Of a DNA stretch of 25,517 bases, positions 1 through 6,577 are shown one piece after another. Position 1 is the stretch's first letter. Each line of letters starts with the position of its first letter. The notes beneath the pieces were generated by a model. It ran no database searches. It was given only the letters and a program-made list of their open reading frames with translations, and was not told the origin of the DNA. The stretch is from NCBI RefSeq assembly GCF_937958535.1, contig NZ_CALGNQ010000262.1, positions 1-25,517 of the forward strand, written 5' to 3'. Source of the stretch: an uncultured Georgenia sp. (GTDB lineage: Bacteria > Actinomycetota > Actinomycetes > Actinomycetales > Actinomycetaceae). The translations under genes and the position numbers were made by a program.

Positions 1-919
1 TCATGAGCACGTAGGGGAAGTAGATCTCGTGGATGCCGCCGACGAAGTGGATGAGCGCCGCACCCGGTGCCGAGGCCTTCGCCATCCCCGTCCCGAAGGC
101 CATGAAGGCGCACAGCAGCCCCAGGCCGGGCCCGGGGTTGGCCTCGATGAGGAAGAGGATGGACTGGCCGTTGGCCTCCGCCTGGGTGGTGCCGAGCGGG
201 GTGAAGACGCCGTGGTTGATCGCGTTGTTGAGGAAGAGCACCTTGGCCGGCTCGACGAGGATCGAGGTCAGCGGGAGGAGGCTGTTCTCGACGAGGAAGT
301 CGACGACGTTGCCGGCCACCCGCGAGAAGGCCTCGACGAACGGGCCCGCGGCGACGAAGCCGACGATGGCCAGGAGCATGCCCCAGATGCCGGCGGAGAA
401 GTTGTTGACGAGCATCTCGAAGCCGGGCCGGATGCGGTCGGACCACAGGGCGTCGAGCTTCTTCATCGACCACCCGGCGAGCGGGCCCATGACCATGGCG
501 CCGAGGAACATCGGCACCGAGGCACCGGTGACGGCGCCCATGGTGGCGATGGCGCCGACCACGCCTCCGCGGATGTTGTCGTCGTACATCATCCGGCCGC
601 CGGTGTACCCGATGAGGATCGGCAGCAGGTAGGTGATCATCGGGCCGACGATGCCGCCGCCCTCCCCGGCGCCCCAGCCGCCGAAGGTCTCGACGAAGCC
701 GTAGCCGTCCGCCGGCGCGCGGCCGAAGAAGCTGTCCCCGACGAGCGTGATCCAGCCCGCCTCGATGAACAGGGCGGTGATGAGCCCCCACGCGATGAAG
801 GCCCCGATGTTGGGCAGGACCATGTTGGACAGTGCGGTACCGAGCTTCTGGACGGCGACCCGCAGGCCCCCGCGGTCGCGGCCCGCGCGCTCGGGCCTCA
901 CGTCAGTGGATGCGGTCAT
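1..919 (-). CDS. mtlA: Mannitol-type PTS permease EIIC domain (partial, C-terminus beyond left edge)
   Basis: This would be the membrane EIIC part of a phosphotransferase-system transporter that takes up a hexitol, most likely mannitol, and phosphorylates it on entry. The visible 306 residues begin MTASTDVRPERAGR, followed by a hydrophobic multi-span protein with stretches such as LSNMVLPNIGAFIAWGLI near residue 30 and FVENSLLPL further on. The last visible residues, about 294-306, read GGIHEIYFPYVLM, the hallmark motif of the MtlA family. The ATG at 919 is chosen because GGAGGAG lies just upstream. The reading frame is still open at base 1, so any fused EIIB domain lies outside the window. 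The gene diverges from a sugar-phosphate dehydrogenase operon, which supports polyol uptake. Family assignment is strong; mannitol as substrate is inferred from the family. Confidence 0.93.
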   Translation of the reverse strand, partial: MTASTDVRPERAGRDRGGLRVAVQKLGTALSNMVLPNIGAFIAWGLITALFIEAGWITLVGDSFFGRAPADGYGFVETFGGWGAGEGGGIVGPMITYLLPILIGYTGGRMMYDDNIRGGVVGAIATMGAVTGASVPMFLGAMVMGPLAGWSMKKLDALWSDRIRPGFEMLVNNFSAGIWGMLLAIVGFVAAGPFVEAFSRVAGNVVDFLVENSLLPLTSILVEPAKVLFLNNAINHGVFTPLGTTQAEANGQSILFLIEANPGPGLGLLCAFMAFGTGMAKASAPGAALIHFVGGIHEIYFPYVLM

Positions 920-963
920 CTCTCCTCCTCGAGACCGGTGATGCACGTCACGCATCGGGACCC

Positions 964-992
964 ATTAAACCGCCCCACCCACGAAAAGCCAA
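964..992 (-). promoter_or_regulatory. Predicted mtlA promoter
   Basis: On the minus strand TTGGCT (987-992) and TTTAAT (964-969) are separated by exactly 17 bp, a good match to a housekeeping sigma promoter for mtlA. Between the -10 box and the ribosome binding site lies GATGC-N7-GCATC (940-956), a small dyad that could be a leader hairpin or an additional operator. The -35 box overlaps the left arm of the larger inverted repeat at 987-1028. Confidence 0.5.
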
Positions 993-1028
993 CACTTCCC
1001 AACCATTCACGTGTGGGAGTTTGTGGCT
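987..1028. promoter_or_regulatory. Interrupted inverted repeat, candidate operator between mtlA and the dehydrogenase operon
   Basis: AGCCAACACTTCCCA (987-1001) and TGGGAGTTTGTGGCT (1014-1028) are inverted copies matching at 11 of 15 positions, separated by 12 bp. The left arm covers the mtlA -35 box and the right arm runs into the plus-strand -10 box, so a bound protein could control both directions. The DeoR gene at 2213 is the natural candidate; that assignment is inference. Confidence 0.4.
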
Positions 1029-1033
1029 ATGAT
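1028..1033 (+). promoter_or_regulatory. Predicted -10 box of the dehydrogenase-DeoR-kinase operon
   Basis: TATGAT at 1028-1033 matches the TATAAT consensus at 5 of 6 positions and lies 47 bp before the ATG of the dehydrogenase. No convincing -35 hexamer is seen 17-18 bp upstream, where the loop of the inverted repeat sits, which would fit a regulated promoter. Confidence 0.45.
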
Positions 1034-1080
1034 GGGGTGACAGCGTCCGAAGTCACACCCGCCGACCGTTGGGAGTACCG

Positions 1081-2139
1081 ATGAAGGCCCTGCGCTTCTA
1101 CGCGCCCGAGGACGTGCGCCTCGAGGACTACCCGGAGCCGACCTGCGGCCCGGACGAGGTGAAGATCCGCGTGCGGAACTGCTCCACCTGCGGCACCGAC
1201 GTCAAGATCTTCCACAACGGGCACCAGAACCTCAGCCCGCCGCGCACCATCGGGCATGAGATCGCCGGCGAGATCGTCGAGGTCGGCGCCGACGTCTCCC
1301 GCCTGTACGGCACCGACTGGCAGGTCGGCGACCGCGTCCAGGTCATCGCCGCCGTGCCGTGCGGCGAGTGCCACGAGTGTCGCAAGGGCTGGATGGCGGT
1401 GTGCCAGAACCAGACCTCGATGGGCTACCAGTACGAGGGCGGCTTCGCCGAGTACATGGTCGTCCCCCGCCAGGTGCTCAAGGTCGACGGGCTCAACCGG
1501 ATCCCGGACAACGTCGGCTTCGACGAGGCCTCCGCGGCCGAGCCGCTCGCCTGCGCCATCAACGCCCAGGAGCTGCTCGGGATCGAGCCGGGCGACGTCG
1601 TCGTCGTCTTCGGGGCCGGACCGATCGGGTGCATGCACATCCGTATCGCCCGCGGCGTGCACCAGGCCGGGGAGGTCTACCTCGTCGACGTCAACGCCGA
1701 GCGGCTGGCGATGTCGGCGGAGGTGGCCCGCCCGGACGGGACCATCGACGGCTCCCAGGTGGACGTCGTGGAGAAGGTCTACGAGCTCACCGGCGGACGC
1801 GGCGCCGACGTCGTCATCACCGCCACGGCGGCCAAGGTGGCCCAGGAGCATGCGGTGGCGATGGCCGCCCGCAACGGGCGCATCTCCTTCTTCGGCGGGC
1901 TGCCGAAGACCGACCCGGTCATCGCGCTGGACTCCAACGTCGTCCACTACCGCCAGCTGCACATCCACGGCGCCAACGGCTCGGCACCGGAGCACAACAG
2001 GCGGGCGCTGGAGTACATCTCCTCCGGCCAGGTCCCGGTCAAGGACCTCATCACCCACCGCATCCCGCTCGACGACGTCCTGTCGGCCTTCGACCTCGTC
2101 CGCAGCGGCACGGCGATCAAGGTGACCGTCGAGCCCTGA
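1081..2139 (+). CDS. Zinc-dependent medium-chain dehydrogenase, probable polyol-phosphate dehydrogenase
   Basis: A 352-residue MDR-family enzyme that should oxidise a secondary alcohol of a polyol or polyol phosphate with NAD(P). Visible features are the catalytic-zinc Cys37 in CSTCGTD, His59-Glu60 in GHEIAGEIVEVG, four structural-zinc cysteines at 94, 97, 100 and 108 (PCGECHEC...C), and a Rossmann GAGPIG at 178-183. The ATG at 1081 has GGGAG just upstream; an in-frame TTG at 1069 is less likely. It is followed by DeoR and a PfkB kinase and diverges from mtlA, so a PTS-derived hexitol phosphate is the likely substrate. The classical MtlD belongs to a different, long-chain family, so this is not a standard mtlD. 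GatD-like or sorbitol-type activity cannot be excluded. Confidence 0.88.
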   Translation: MKALRFYAPEDVRLEDYPEPTCGPDEVKIRVRNCSTCGTDVKIFHNGHQNLSPPRTIGHEIAGEIVEVGADVSRLYGTDWQVGDRVQVIAAVPCGECHECRKGWMAVCQNQTSMGYQYEGGFAEYMVVPRQVLKVDGLNRIPDNVGFDEASAAEPLACAINAQELLGIEPGDVVVVFGAGPIGCMHIRIARGVHQAGEVYLVDVNAERLAMSAEVARPDGTIDGSQVDVVEKVYELTGGRGADVVITATAAKVAQEHAVAMAARNGRISFFGGLPKTDPVIALDSNVVHYRQLHIHGANGSAPEHNRRALEYISSGQVPVKDLITHRIPLDDVLSAFDLVRSGTAIKVTVEP

Positions 2140-2159
2140 GCGGCGGCCGTAGCATCAGC

Positions 2160-2190
2160 CCGGGCCGGCGGTCACGTCCCGCCGGCCCGG
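2160..2190 (+). terminator. Strong 12-bp hairpin between the dehydrogenase and DeoR genes
   Basis: CCGGGCCGGCGG (2160-2171) and its perfect reverse complement (2179-2190) flank a 7-nt loop. It starts 20 nt after the dehydrogenase stop and ends 22 nt before the deoR start. No U-tract follows, so it could be an actinobacterial-type terminator, an attenuator, or an mRNA processing/stability element. A TAGCAT hexamer at 2150-2155 could be the -10 of an internal deoR-fruK promoter, in which case the hairpin would lie at the start of that transcript. Confidence 0.5.
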
Positions 2191-2212
2191 TCCGGTCACC
2201 GAGGGGAGCAGT

Positions 2213-2980
2213 GTGTACGCAGAGGAGCGGCAGCAGGCCATCGCCCGGCTCGTCCTGACCCGGGGGCGGGTGGCCGTCACCGAGCTGGCCGAGGAGTTCT
2301 CGGTGACCACCGAGACGGTGCGCCGCGACCTCAGCGCGCTGGAGCGCATGCGCCTGGTGCGCCGCGTCCACGGCGGGGCCGTCCCGGCGGCCTCCCTCTC
2401 GGCGATGGAGAGCCGGCTGGACGAGCGGGACGCCACCCGGGCGCGGGAGAAGGAACGGATCGCCCTGGCCGCCCTGCGCTACCTCCCCGGCGACGGCGGG
2501 ACGGTGGCCATCGACGCCGGGACGACGACGGCGCGGCTGGTCAACGTCATCCCGCCCGACGCCCGGATCACCGCCTTCACCAACGGCGTCCCGATCGCCG
2601 CCCGCCTCGCCCAGGCGAGCGGGGTGGAGCTGCACCTGCTGCCGGGGCGGGTGCGCAACACCACCCAGGCGGCCGTCGGCTCGATCACGACGCAGACGCT
2701 GCACCGGGTGCGGGTGGACGTCGCCTTCCTCGGCACCAACGGCATCACCGCCGAGCACGGCTTCTCCACCCCCGACTTCGAGGAGGCGGCGGTCAAGGAG
2801 GCGCTGGTGCGCTCGGCGAGCCGCGTCGTCGTCCTCGCCGACTCGACCAAGGTGGGCCGGGACACCACCGTGAGCTTCGCCGACCTGGGCGACGTCGACG
2901 TCCTCGTCACCGACGCCGAGCCCCAGGCCGTCCCGCTGGAGACCTTCACCGCGCACGGCGTAGAGGTGGTCGTGGCATGA
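2213..2980 (+). CDS. DeoR-family transcriptional repressor of sugar metabolism
   Basis: A 255-residue regulator of typical DeoR length. The N-terminal winged helix-turn-helix spans about residues 5-58, with VTELAEEFSVTTETVRRDL as the recognition region. The C-terminal phosphosugar-sensor domain carries DAGTTT (101-106), AFTNG near 121, GTNGIT near 174 and ADSTKVG (209-215). Such proteins usually repress sugar operons and are released by a phosphorylated sugar such as fructose 1-phosphate. The GTG at 2213 is preceded by GAGGGG. The stop overlaps the kinase start by 4 bp (ATGA), so the two are translationally coupled. Likely targets are its own operon and mtlA through the inverted repeat at 987-1028. 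Confidence 0.93.
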   Translation: MYAEERQQAIARLVLTRGRVAVTELAEEFSVTTETVRRDLSALERMRLVRRVHGGAVPAASLSAMESRLDERDATRAREKERIALAALRYLPGDGGTVAIDAGTTTARLVNVIPPDARITAFTNGVPIAARLAQASGVELHLLPGRVRNTTQAAVGSITTQTLHRVRVDVAFLGTNGITAEHGFSTPDFEEAAVKEALVRSASRVVVLADSTKVGRDTTVSFADLGDVDVLVTDAEPQAVPLETFTAHGVEVVVA

Positions 2981-3933
2981 TCCTCACCCTGACGGCCAAC
3001 CCGAGCATCGACCGGACGATCACCCTCACCGGTCCCCTGGAGCGGGGCGCCGTGCTGCGCGCCGCCTCGATGACGTCCCAGGCCGGCGGCAAGGGGGTGA
3101 ACATCTCGCGTGCCGCCGTCGCGGCGGGGGTCCCGACCGTGGCGGTGCTGCCCGCCGGCGCGGACGACCCGTTCGTCGCCGAGCTGAGCGCCGCCGGGAT
3201 CGCGTGCCGCCCGCAGGAGCCCGCGGGGCCGGTGCGGGTCAACCTCACGATCACCGAGCCGGACGGCACGACGACGAAGATCAACAACCCCGGTGCCGCG
3301 GTCGAGCGCCGCCATCTCGACCTGCTCGCCGCGGCCGTCGTCGAGCTGGCCGCGCAGGCCACGTGGGTGGTGCTCGCCGGCTCGCTGCCGCCGGGGGCGC
3401 CCGCGGGGTGGTACGCCGAGCTCGTCGGCAGGCTGCGGGAGACCTCCGCCCGGGTGGCGGTGGACACCAGCGAGGCGCCGCTCGCCGCCCTGGCCGAGGC
3501 GCTGCCCGCCGCCGCCCCGGACCTGATGAAGCCGAACGGGGAGGAGCTCGCCACCCTCACCGGCGCCGACGCGGAGGCGCTCGAGGGCGATCCCCGGGCC
3601 GCCGCGGTCGCTGCCCAGGAGCTCACCGCCCAGGGGGTGGGAGCCGTGCTCGTCACCCTCGGCGGTGCGGGCGCCGTCCTCGTCACCGGCGAGGGCGCCT
3701 GGCACGCCCCCGCTCCGCCGACCACCGTGGTGAGCACGGTGGGAGCCGGGGACTCCAGCCTGTTCGGCTACCTGCTGGGCACCGAGCGGGGCCTGTCACT
3801 GGACCGCGCGCTCGCCCTTGCCGTCGCCTACGGCAGCGCCGCCGCGAGCCTGCCGGGCACCACCATCCCCCGCCCCGAGGACGTCGACGCCGCCGCGGTC
3901 ACCCCGACTCGGCTGGACCTGGCTCGCCGCTGA
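2977..3933 (+). CDS. fruK: 1-phosphofructokinase (PfkB family)
   Basis: A cytoplasmic 318-residue kinase expected to convert fructose 1-phosphate to fructose 1,6-bisphosphate using ATP. The ribokinase/PfkB fold is shown by the N-terminal TLTANPSIDRT, AGGKGVNISRAA (about 36-47), the substrate-lid region GPVRVNLTITEPDGT, GSLPPGAP (135-142), MKPNGEE (184-190) and the C-terminal STVGAGDS (253-260) with catalytic Asp259. It overlaps the DeoR stop by 4 bp. DeoR-fruK pairs are normally followed by a fructose PTS gene; here the next gene is a convergent TetR, so no fructose-specific PTS is present. Tagatose-6-phosphate kinase is a possible alternative. The last 35 nt overlap the 3' end of the TetR gene on the other strand. 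Confidence 0.88.
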   Translation: MILTLTANPSIDRTITLTGPLERGAVLRAASMTSQAGGKGVNISRAAVAAGVPTVAVLPAGADDPFVAELSAAGIACRPQEPAGPVRVNLTITEPDGTTTKINNPGAAVERRHLDLLAAAVVELAAQATWVVLAGSLPPGAPAGWYAELVGRLRETSARVAVDTSEAPLAALAEALPAAAPDLMKPNGEELATLTGADAEALEGDPRAAAVAAQELTAQGVGAVLVTLGGAGAVLVTGEGAWHAPAPPTTVVSTVGAGDSSLFGYLLGTERGLSLDRALALAVAYGSAAASLPGTTIPRPEDVDAAAVTPTRLDLARR

Positions 3934-4642
3934 GCTCGGTCAGCCCCTCCCGCACCGCCGCGGCGATGCGCCGCTGGATCTCCTCGGAGTGCAGTGCGAG
4001 CCCCTCCACGCCGTCGTCGTCCGGCGGGGTCGTGGCCGCCCGGGCGGGGTCGAGCAGGCGGCGCATCCCCGCCTGGAGCAGCCGCTGGTCCATCACCCCG
4101 GAGCCGCCCACGGTGAGCATGCCGGCCCCCTGGTCGAGCGCGGCGAGCAGGACGCCGAGCTCCTCGGCGGTCATCGGGTCCCCCTCCGCGCGCTGCTCTC
4201 GCGCGATCCCGGTGTAGGCGTCGAGCAACCGCCGCAGCCGCTTGCCGAGCTCCGGGGCGAGCGCCTCGTCGCGCGCGGCGGCCGCGATGAACTCCAGGGT
4301 GGCCAGGGAGAACCCGATCATCGAACGGGCGAACTCCTCCGGGTCCCAGTCACCGGTGACCGCGGGGGGCTGGGGCGGCTCGGGACGTCCGAACGGGTCC
4401 CAGGAGTCGGCCGCCTCGAAGGCGATCTCCATGTTGGCGTCCATGACGGCGAGGAAGAGCCCGGCCTTGCCGTCGAAGTTGGAGTAGACCGCGCCCTTGG
4501 AGAAGCCGGCCCGGCGGGCGATCTCCTCCAGGCTCGCGCCGTGGTAGCCGTCCTCCGCGAAGACCATGCGGGCGGTGAAGATCAGCGCCTCGCGGGTCTG
4601 TCGCTGCCGGTCGCGGCGGGAGATCGGGTCGGGAAGGTCCAT
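3899..4642 (-). CDS. TetR-family repressor of the adjacent ABC exporter
   Basis: A 247-residue one-component repressor. The N-terminal TetR DNA-binding domain covers about residues 15-65, ending in the typical SLEEIARRAGFSKGAVYSNF pattern. The rest is a helical ligand-binding domain without a recognisable ligand signature. The ATG at 4642 has no Shine-Dalgarno sequence but lies 8 nt behind TAGCAT, so translation is probably leaderless. It diverges from an ABC ATPase/permease pair with tandem dyads in the shared promoter region, the usual layout of an autoregulated exporter repressor. The 3' end overlaps the convergent kinase gene by 35 nt. The inducing compound cannot be deduced. Confidence 0.92.
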   Translation of the reverse strand: MDLPDPISRRDRQRQTREALIFTARMVFAEDGYHGASLEEIARRAGFSKGAVYSNFDGKAGLFLAVMDANMEIAFEAADSWDPFGRPEPPQPPAVTGDWDPEEFARSMIGFSLATLEFIAAAARDEALAPELGKRLRRLLDAYTGIAREQRAEGDPMTAEELGVLLAALDQGAGMLTVGGSGVMDQRLLQAGMRRLLDPARAATTPPDDDGVEGLALHSEEIQRRIAAAVREGLTELSGEPGPAESG

Positions 4643-4650
4643 CGCACCCC

Positions 4651-4656
4651 ATGCTA
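4651..4656 (-). promoter_or_regulatory. Predicted -10 box of a leaderless TetR transcript
   Basis: On the minus strand TAGCAT is followed by 8 nt and then the ATG of the TetR gene, which would put the transcription start at or next to the A of the start codon. The -35 region falls inside the first dyad at 4674-4689, fitting autorepression. Confidence 0.45.
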
Positions 4657-4661
4657 CGGCG

Positions 4662-4690
4662 TTGACGTACCACCGGTATCGAGATACCGT
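4662..4690 (+). promoter_or_regulatory. Predicted promoter of the ABC ATPase/permease operon
   Basis: TTGACG (4662-4667) and TACCGT (4685-4690) are separated by 17 bp and lie upstream of the ATPase gene start at 4728. The -10 box overlaps the right half of the first dyad, so TetR binding would directly block this promoter. Confidence 0.55.
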
Positions 4691-4713
4691 CAGTATCCGA
4701 ATACCGCTGGTAT
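4674..4713. promoter_or_regulatory. Tandem TetR operator dyads (GGTATC/GATACC half-sites)
   Basis: The first dyad is CGGTATC-GA-GATACCG (4674-4689), with perfect 7-bp arms. A second, weaker copy, CAGTATC-CG-AATACCG (4691-4706), begins 17 bp later, and ATACC-GCT-GGTAT (4701-4713) overlaps its right half. The series covers the -10 box of the plus-strand promoter and the -35 region of the tetR promoter. The 17-bp register suggests two TetR dimers bound side by side. This is a prediction from symmetry and position. Confidence 0.6.
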
Positions 4714-4727
4714 CTGGAAGGACCTCG

Positions 4728-5717
4728 ATGAAGACAGACGTTCTCCACGTCGCCGGGCTCACCCGCCGCTTCGGCAAGGTCGTGGCCAACGACGACGTCT
4801 CCCTCCGGGTGCGCCCGGGCGAGGTCGTCGGGCTGCTCGGCCACAACGGGGCGGGCAAGACCACCCTGGTGTCGCAGGTGGTCGGACTGCTGCGCCCCGA
4901 CGCCGGCACGATCCGCGTCGGGGACGTGGACGCCGTGCGCAACCCCGCGGCGGCGCGCCGGCACGTGTCGCTCCAGCCGCAGGCGCAGGCCCCGATCGAC
5001 GGGCTCACCCCGCGCGCGGCGATCGAGATCGCCGGGCGGATCCGCGGGCTGAGCACGCGCCAGGCCAAGGCCGCGGCGGAGGAGCTGGCCGCCGAGCTCG
5101 ACATCCTGCCGTGGTTGGACAAGCAGGCCCTGCCCGAGGGCCGCGGCCTGTCCGGCGGCATCCGGCGCCTCACCGCCTTCGCGATGACCGTCGCCGCCCC
5201 CACCCCGCTGCTCGTCCTCGACGAGCCGACCAACGACATCGACGCCTCCCGCCGCCGCCTGCTGTGGACGGCGGTGCGCCGCCGGGCCGACGCGGGCGCC
5301 GGCGTCCTGCTCGTCACGCACAACGTCACCGAGGCGGAGCGGATCGTCGACGAGCTCGTCGTCCTCGACCGCGGTCGGGTCGTCGCCGCCGGCTCCCCCG
5401 CCCGGCTGCGCGGCACCCAGGACACCGACCTGCGGCTCGAGCTGCAGCTGCCACCCGACACCGGGGAGGTGACCTTCGACCCGTCGGCGCTGTCCGTGCT
5501 GCGTCAGGTCCGGGTCGGGCGGCGGGTGCTGCTCACCGTCCCGTCCCACGCAGCCGCCGGTGCCGTCGCGTGGGCGACGACGCTGCGCGAGGAGGGCCGG
5601 ATCGACGGTTACTCCCTCGCCCCGGCCACCCTCGAGGACGCCTACCTCGCCCTCACCTCGCCCGACGACACCACCGAGACCACCGAGTCCCCCGCCCAGG
5701 AGCCCGCCCATGTCTGA
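4728..5717 (+). CDS. ABC-2 type exporter, ATP-binding subunit
   Basis: A 329-residue cytoplasmic nucleotide-binding subunit expected to power the membrane protein encoded immediately downstream. Walker A GHNGAGKT is at 38-45, the Q-loop Gln83 lies in SLQPQAQ, the signature is LSGGI (141-145), Walker B LLVLDE is at 161-166, and the switch His198 lies in VTHNV. The signature differs from LSGGQ and the D-loop reads PTNDID rather than PTxGLD; both look like subfamily features, not damage. About 100 C-terminal residues form a regulatory extension. GGAAGGA precedes the ATG. The gene overlaps the permease start by 8 bp. Drug or toxic-metabolite export is the usual role of such TetR-controlled systems; the substrate is unknown. 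Confidence 0.92.
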   Translation: MKTDVLHVAGLTRRFGKVVANDDVSLRVRPGEVVGLLGHNGAGKTTLVSQVVGLLRPDAGTIRVGDVDAVRNPAAARRHVSLQPQAQAPIDGLTPRAAIEIAGRIRGLSTRQAKAAAEELAAELDILPWLDKQALPEGRGLSGGIRRLTAFAMTVAAPTPLLVLDEPTNDIDASRRRLLWTAVRRRADAGAGVLLVTHNVTEAERIVDELVVLDRGRVVAAGSPARLRGTQDTDLRLELQLPPDTGEVTFDPSALSVLRQVRVGRRVLLTVPSHAAAGAVAWATTLREEGRIDGYSLAPATLEDAYLALTSPDDTTETTESPAQEPAHV

Positions 5718-6495
5718 GGTCACCACCGCCCGTCCCTCCGCCCCTGCCCCGGTACAGGTGGGCATCGGCACGTCCTTCGTCACCCTGCTGCGCTGGAACC
5801 TCGCGCAGATCGGGGCGCTGCTGCCGCTGGTCGTCGTCGTCCAGGCACTGCTCGCCGCCGGCATCATCATCGGGTTCGGCTTCATCATCCCCGACATCGA
5901 CCCGGGGACCGCCCTGTTCCTCTCCACGGGCGCGCCGACGGTGCTGCTCCTGACGATCGGGCTCGTCATCGTCCCGCAGGGGGTCGCCCAGGCCCGCACC
6001 GCGGGCACGTTCAACTACATGCGGTCCCTGCCGCTGGCCCGGCCACTGTTGCTGGCCGCCGACATGACGGTGTGGCTGCTCATCGCGCTGCCCAGCGTCG
6101 CGGTGGCGGTGCTCGTCGCGGCGCTGCGCTACGACCTCGACTTCTCCTTCGACTGGCCGGTGCTCATCGCAGCCGCCGTGCTCGTCACGCTCATGGCGAC
6201 GGCGGTGGGGTACGCGATCGCGGTGAGCATGGCGCCGCTGCTGGCCCAGCTCATCAGCCAGGTGCTCGTGTTCTTCGTCCTGCTCTTCTCCCCCATCACC
6301 TTCCCGGAGAGCCAGCTGCCGGCCTGGTTCCGCTCGCTGCACGACGTGCTGCCCGCGCGGCCGGGGGCGGACCTGCTGCGGGCGGGGCTGGCGTCGGACA
6401 CCTTCACCGCCGGCGGCCAGGACCTGCTCGTCCTCGCGCTGTGGTGCGTACTCGGCGTGGTGGTCACGCTGCGGGCGCTCGTGCGCCGGCAGTAG
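5710..6495 (+). CDS. ABC-2 type exporter, membrane permease subunit
   Basis: A 261-residue integral membrane protein with about six hydrophobic segments, for example LLPLVVVVQALLAAGIIIGF, PTVLLLTIGLVIVPQGVA, LLIALPSVAVAVLVAAL and LISQVLVFFVLLFSPITFP. This last PITFP-containing span and the following amphipathic LPAWFRSLHDVLPA are typical of ABC-2 permeases of the daunorubicin-resistance type. Translation is coupled to the ATPase by the 8-bp overlap. The protein should assemble with the ATPase as a dimeric exporter under control of the divergent TetR. Confidence 0.9.
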   Translation: MSEVTTARPSAPAPVQVGIGTSFVTLLRWNLAQIGALLPLVVVVQALLAAGIIIGFGFIIPDIDPGTALFLSTGAPTVLLLTIGLVIVPQGVAQARTAGTFNYMRSLPLARPLLLAADMTVWLLIALPSVAVAVLVAALRYDLDFSFDWPVLIAAAVLVTLMATAVGYAIAVSMAPLLAQLISQVLVFFVLLFSPITFPESQLPAWFRSLHDVLPARPGADLLRAGLASDTFTAGGQDLLVLALWCVLGVVVTLRALVRRQ

Positions 6496-6565
6496 GCAGC
6501 CGTGGGTCGGCGCGGCCTTGTCCACAGCTCGAGCCGGCGGTCTGTCGAAGGTCGGATGCCGGGCG

Positions 6566-6571
6566 TACCGT
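6566..6571 (+). promoter_or_regulatory. Predicted -10 box of a leaderless transcript for the coiled-coil gene
   Basis: TACCGT lies 6 nt before the ATG at 6578. No Shine-Dalgarno sequence is present, so the mRNA may begin at the start codon. TGTCGA 17-18 bp upstream is only a weak -35 candidate. Confidence 0.4.
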
Positions 6572-6577
6572 GTGTCC

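Noticed and set aside
29..1084. Plus-strand open frame opposite mtlA
   Set aside because: The minus strand gives an MtlA-type protein with the GGIHEIYFPYVLM motif; the plus-strand frame has antisense-like composition.
1081..2139. Calling the dehydrogenase mtlD
   Set aside because: MtlD belongs to the long-chain polyol dehydrogenase family; this protein has the Cys/His/Glu zinc sites and four-cysteine lobe of the medium-chain family.
3899..5461. An N-terminally extended TetR protein reading back across the ABC ATPase gene
   Set aside because: The extension is antisense to the ATPase and contains no domain; the TetR fold starts just after the ATG at 4642.
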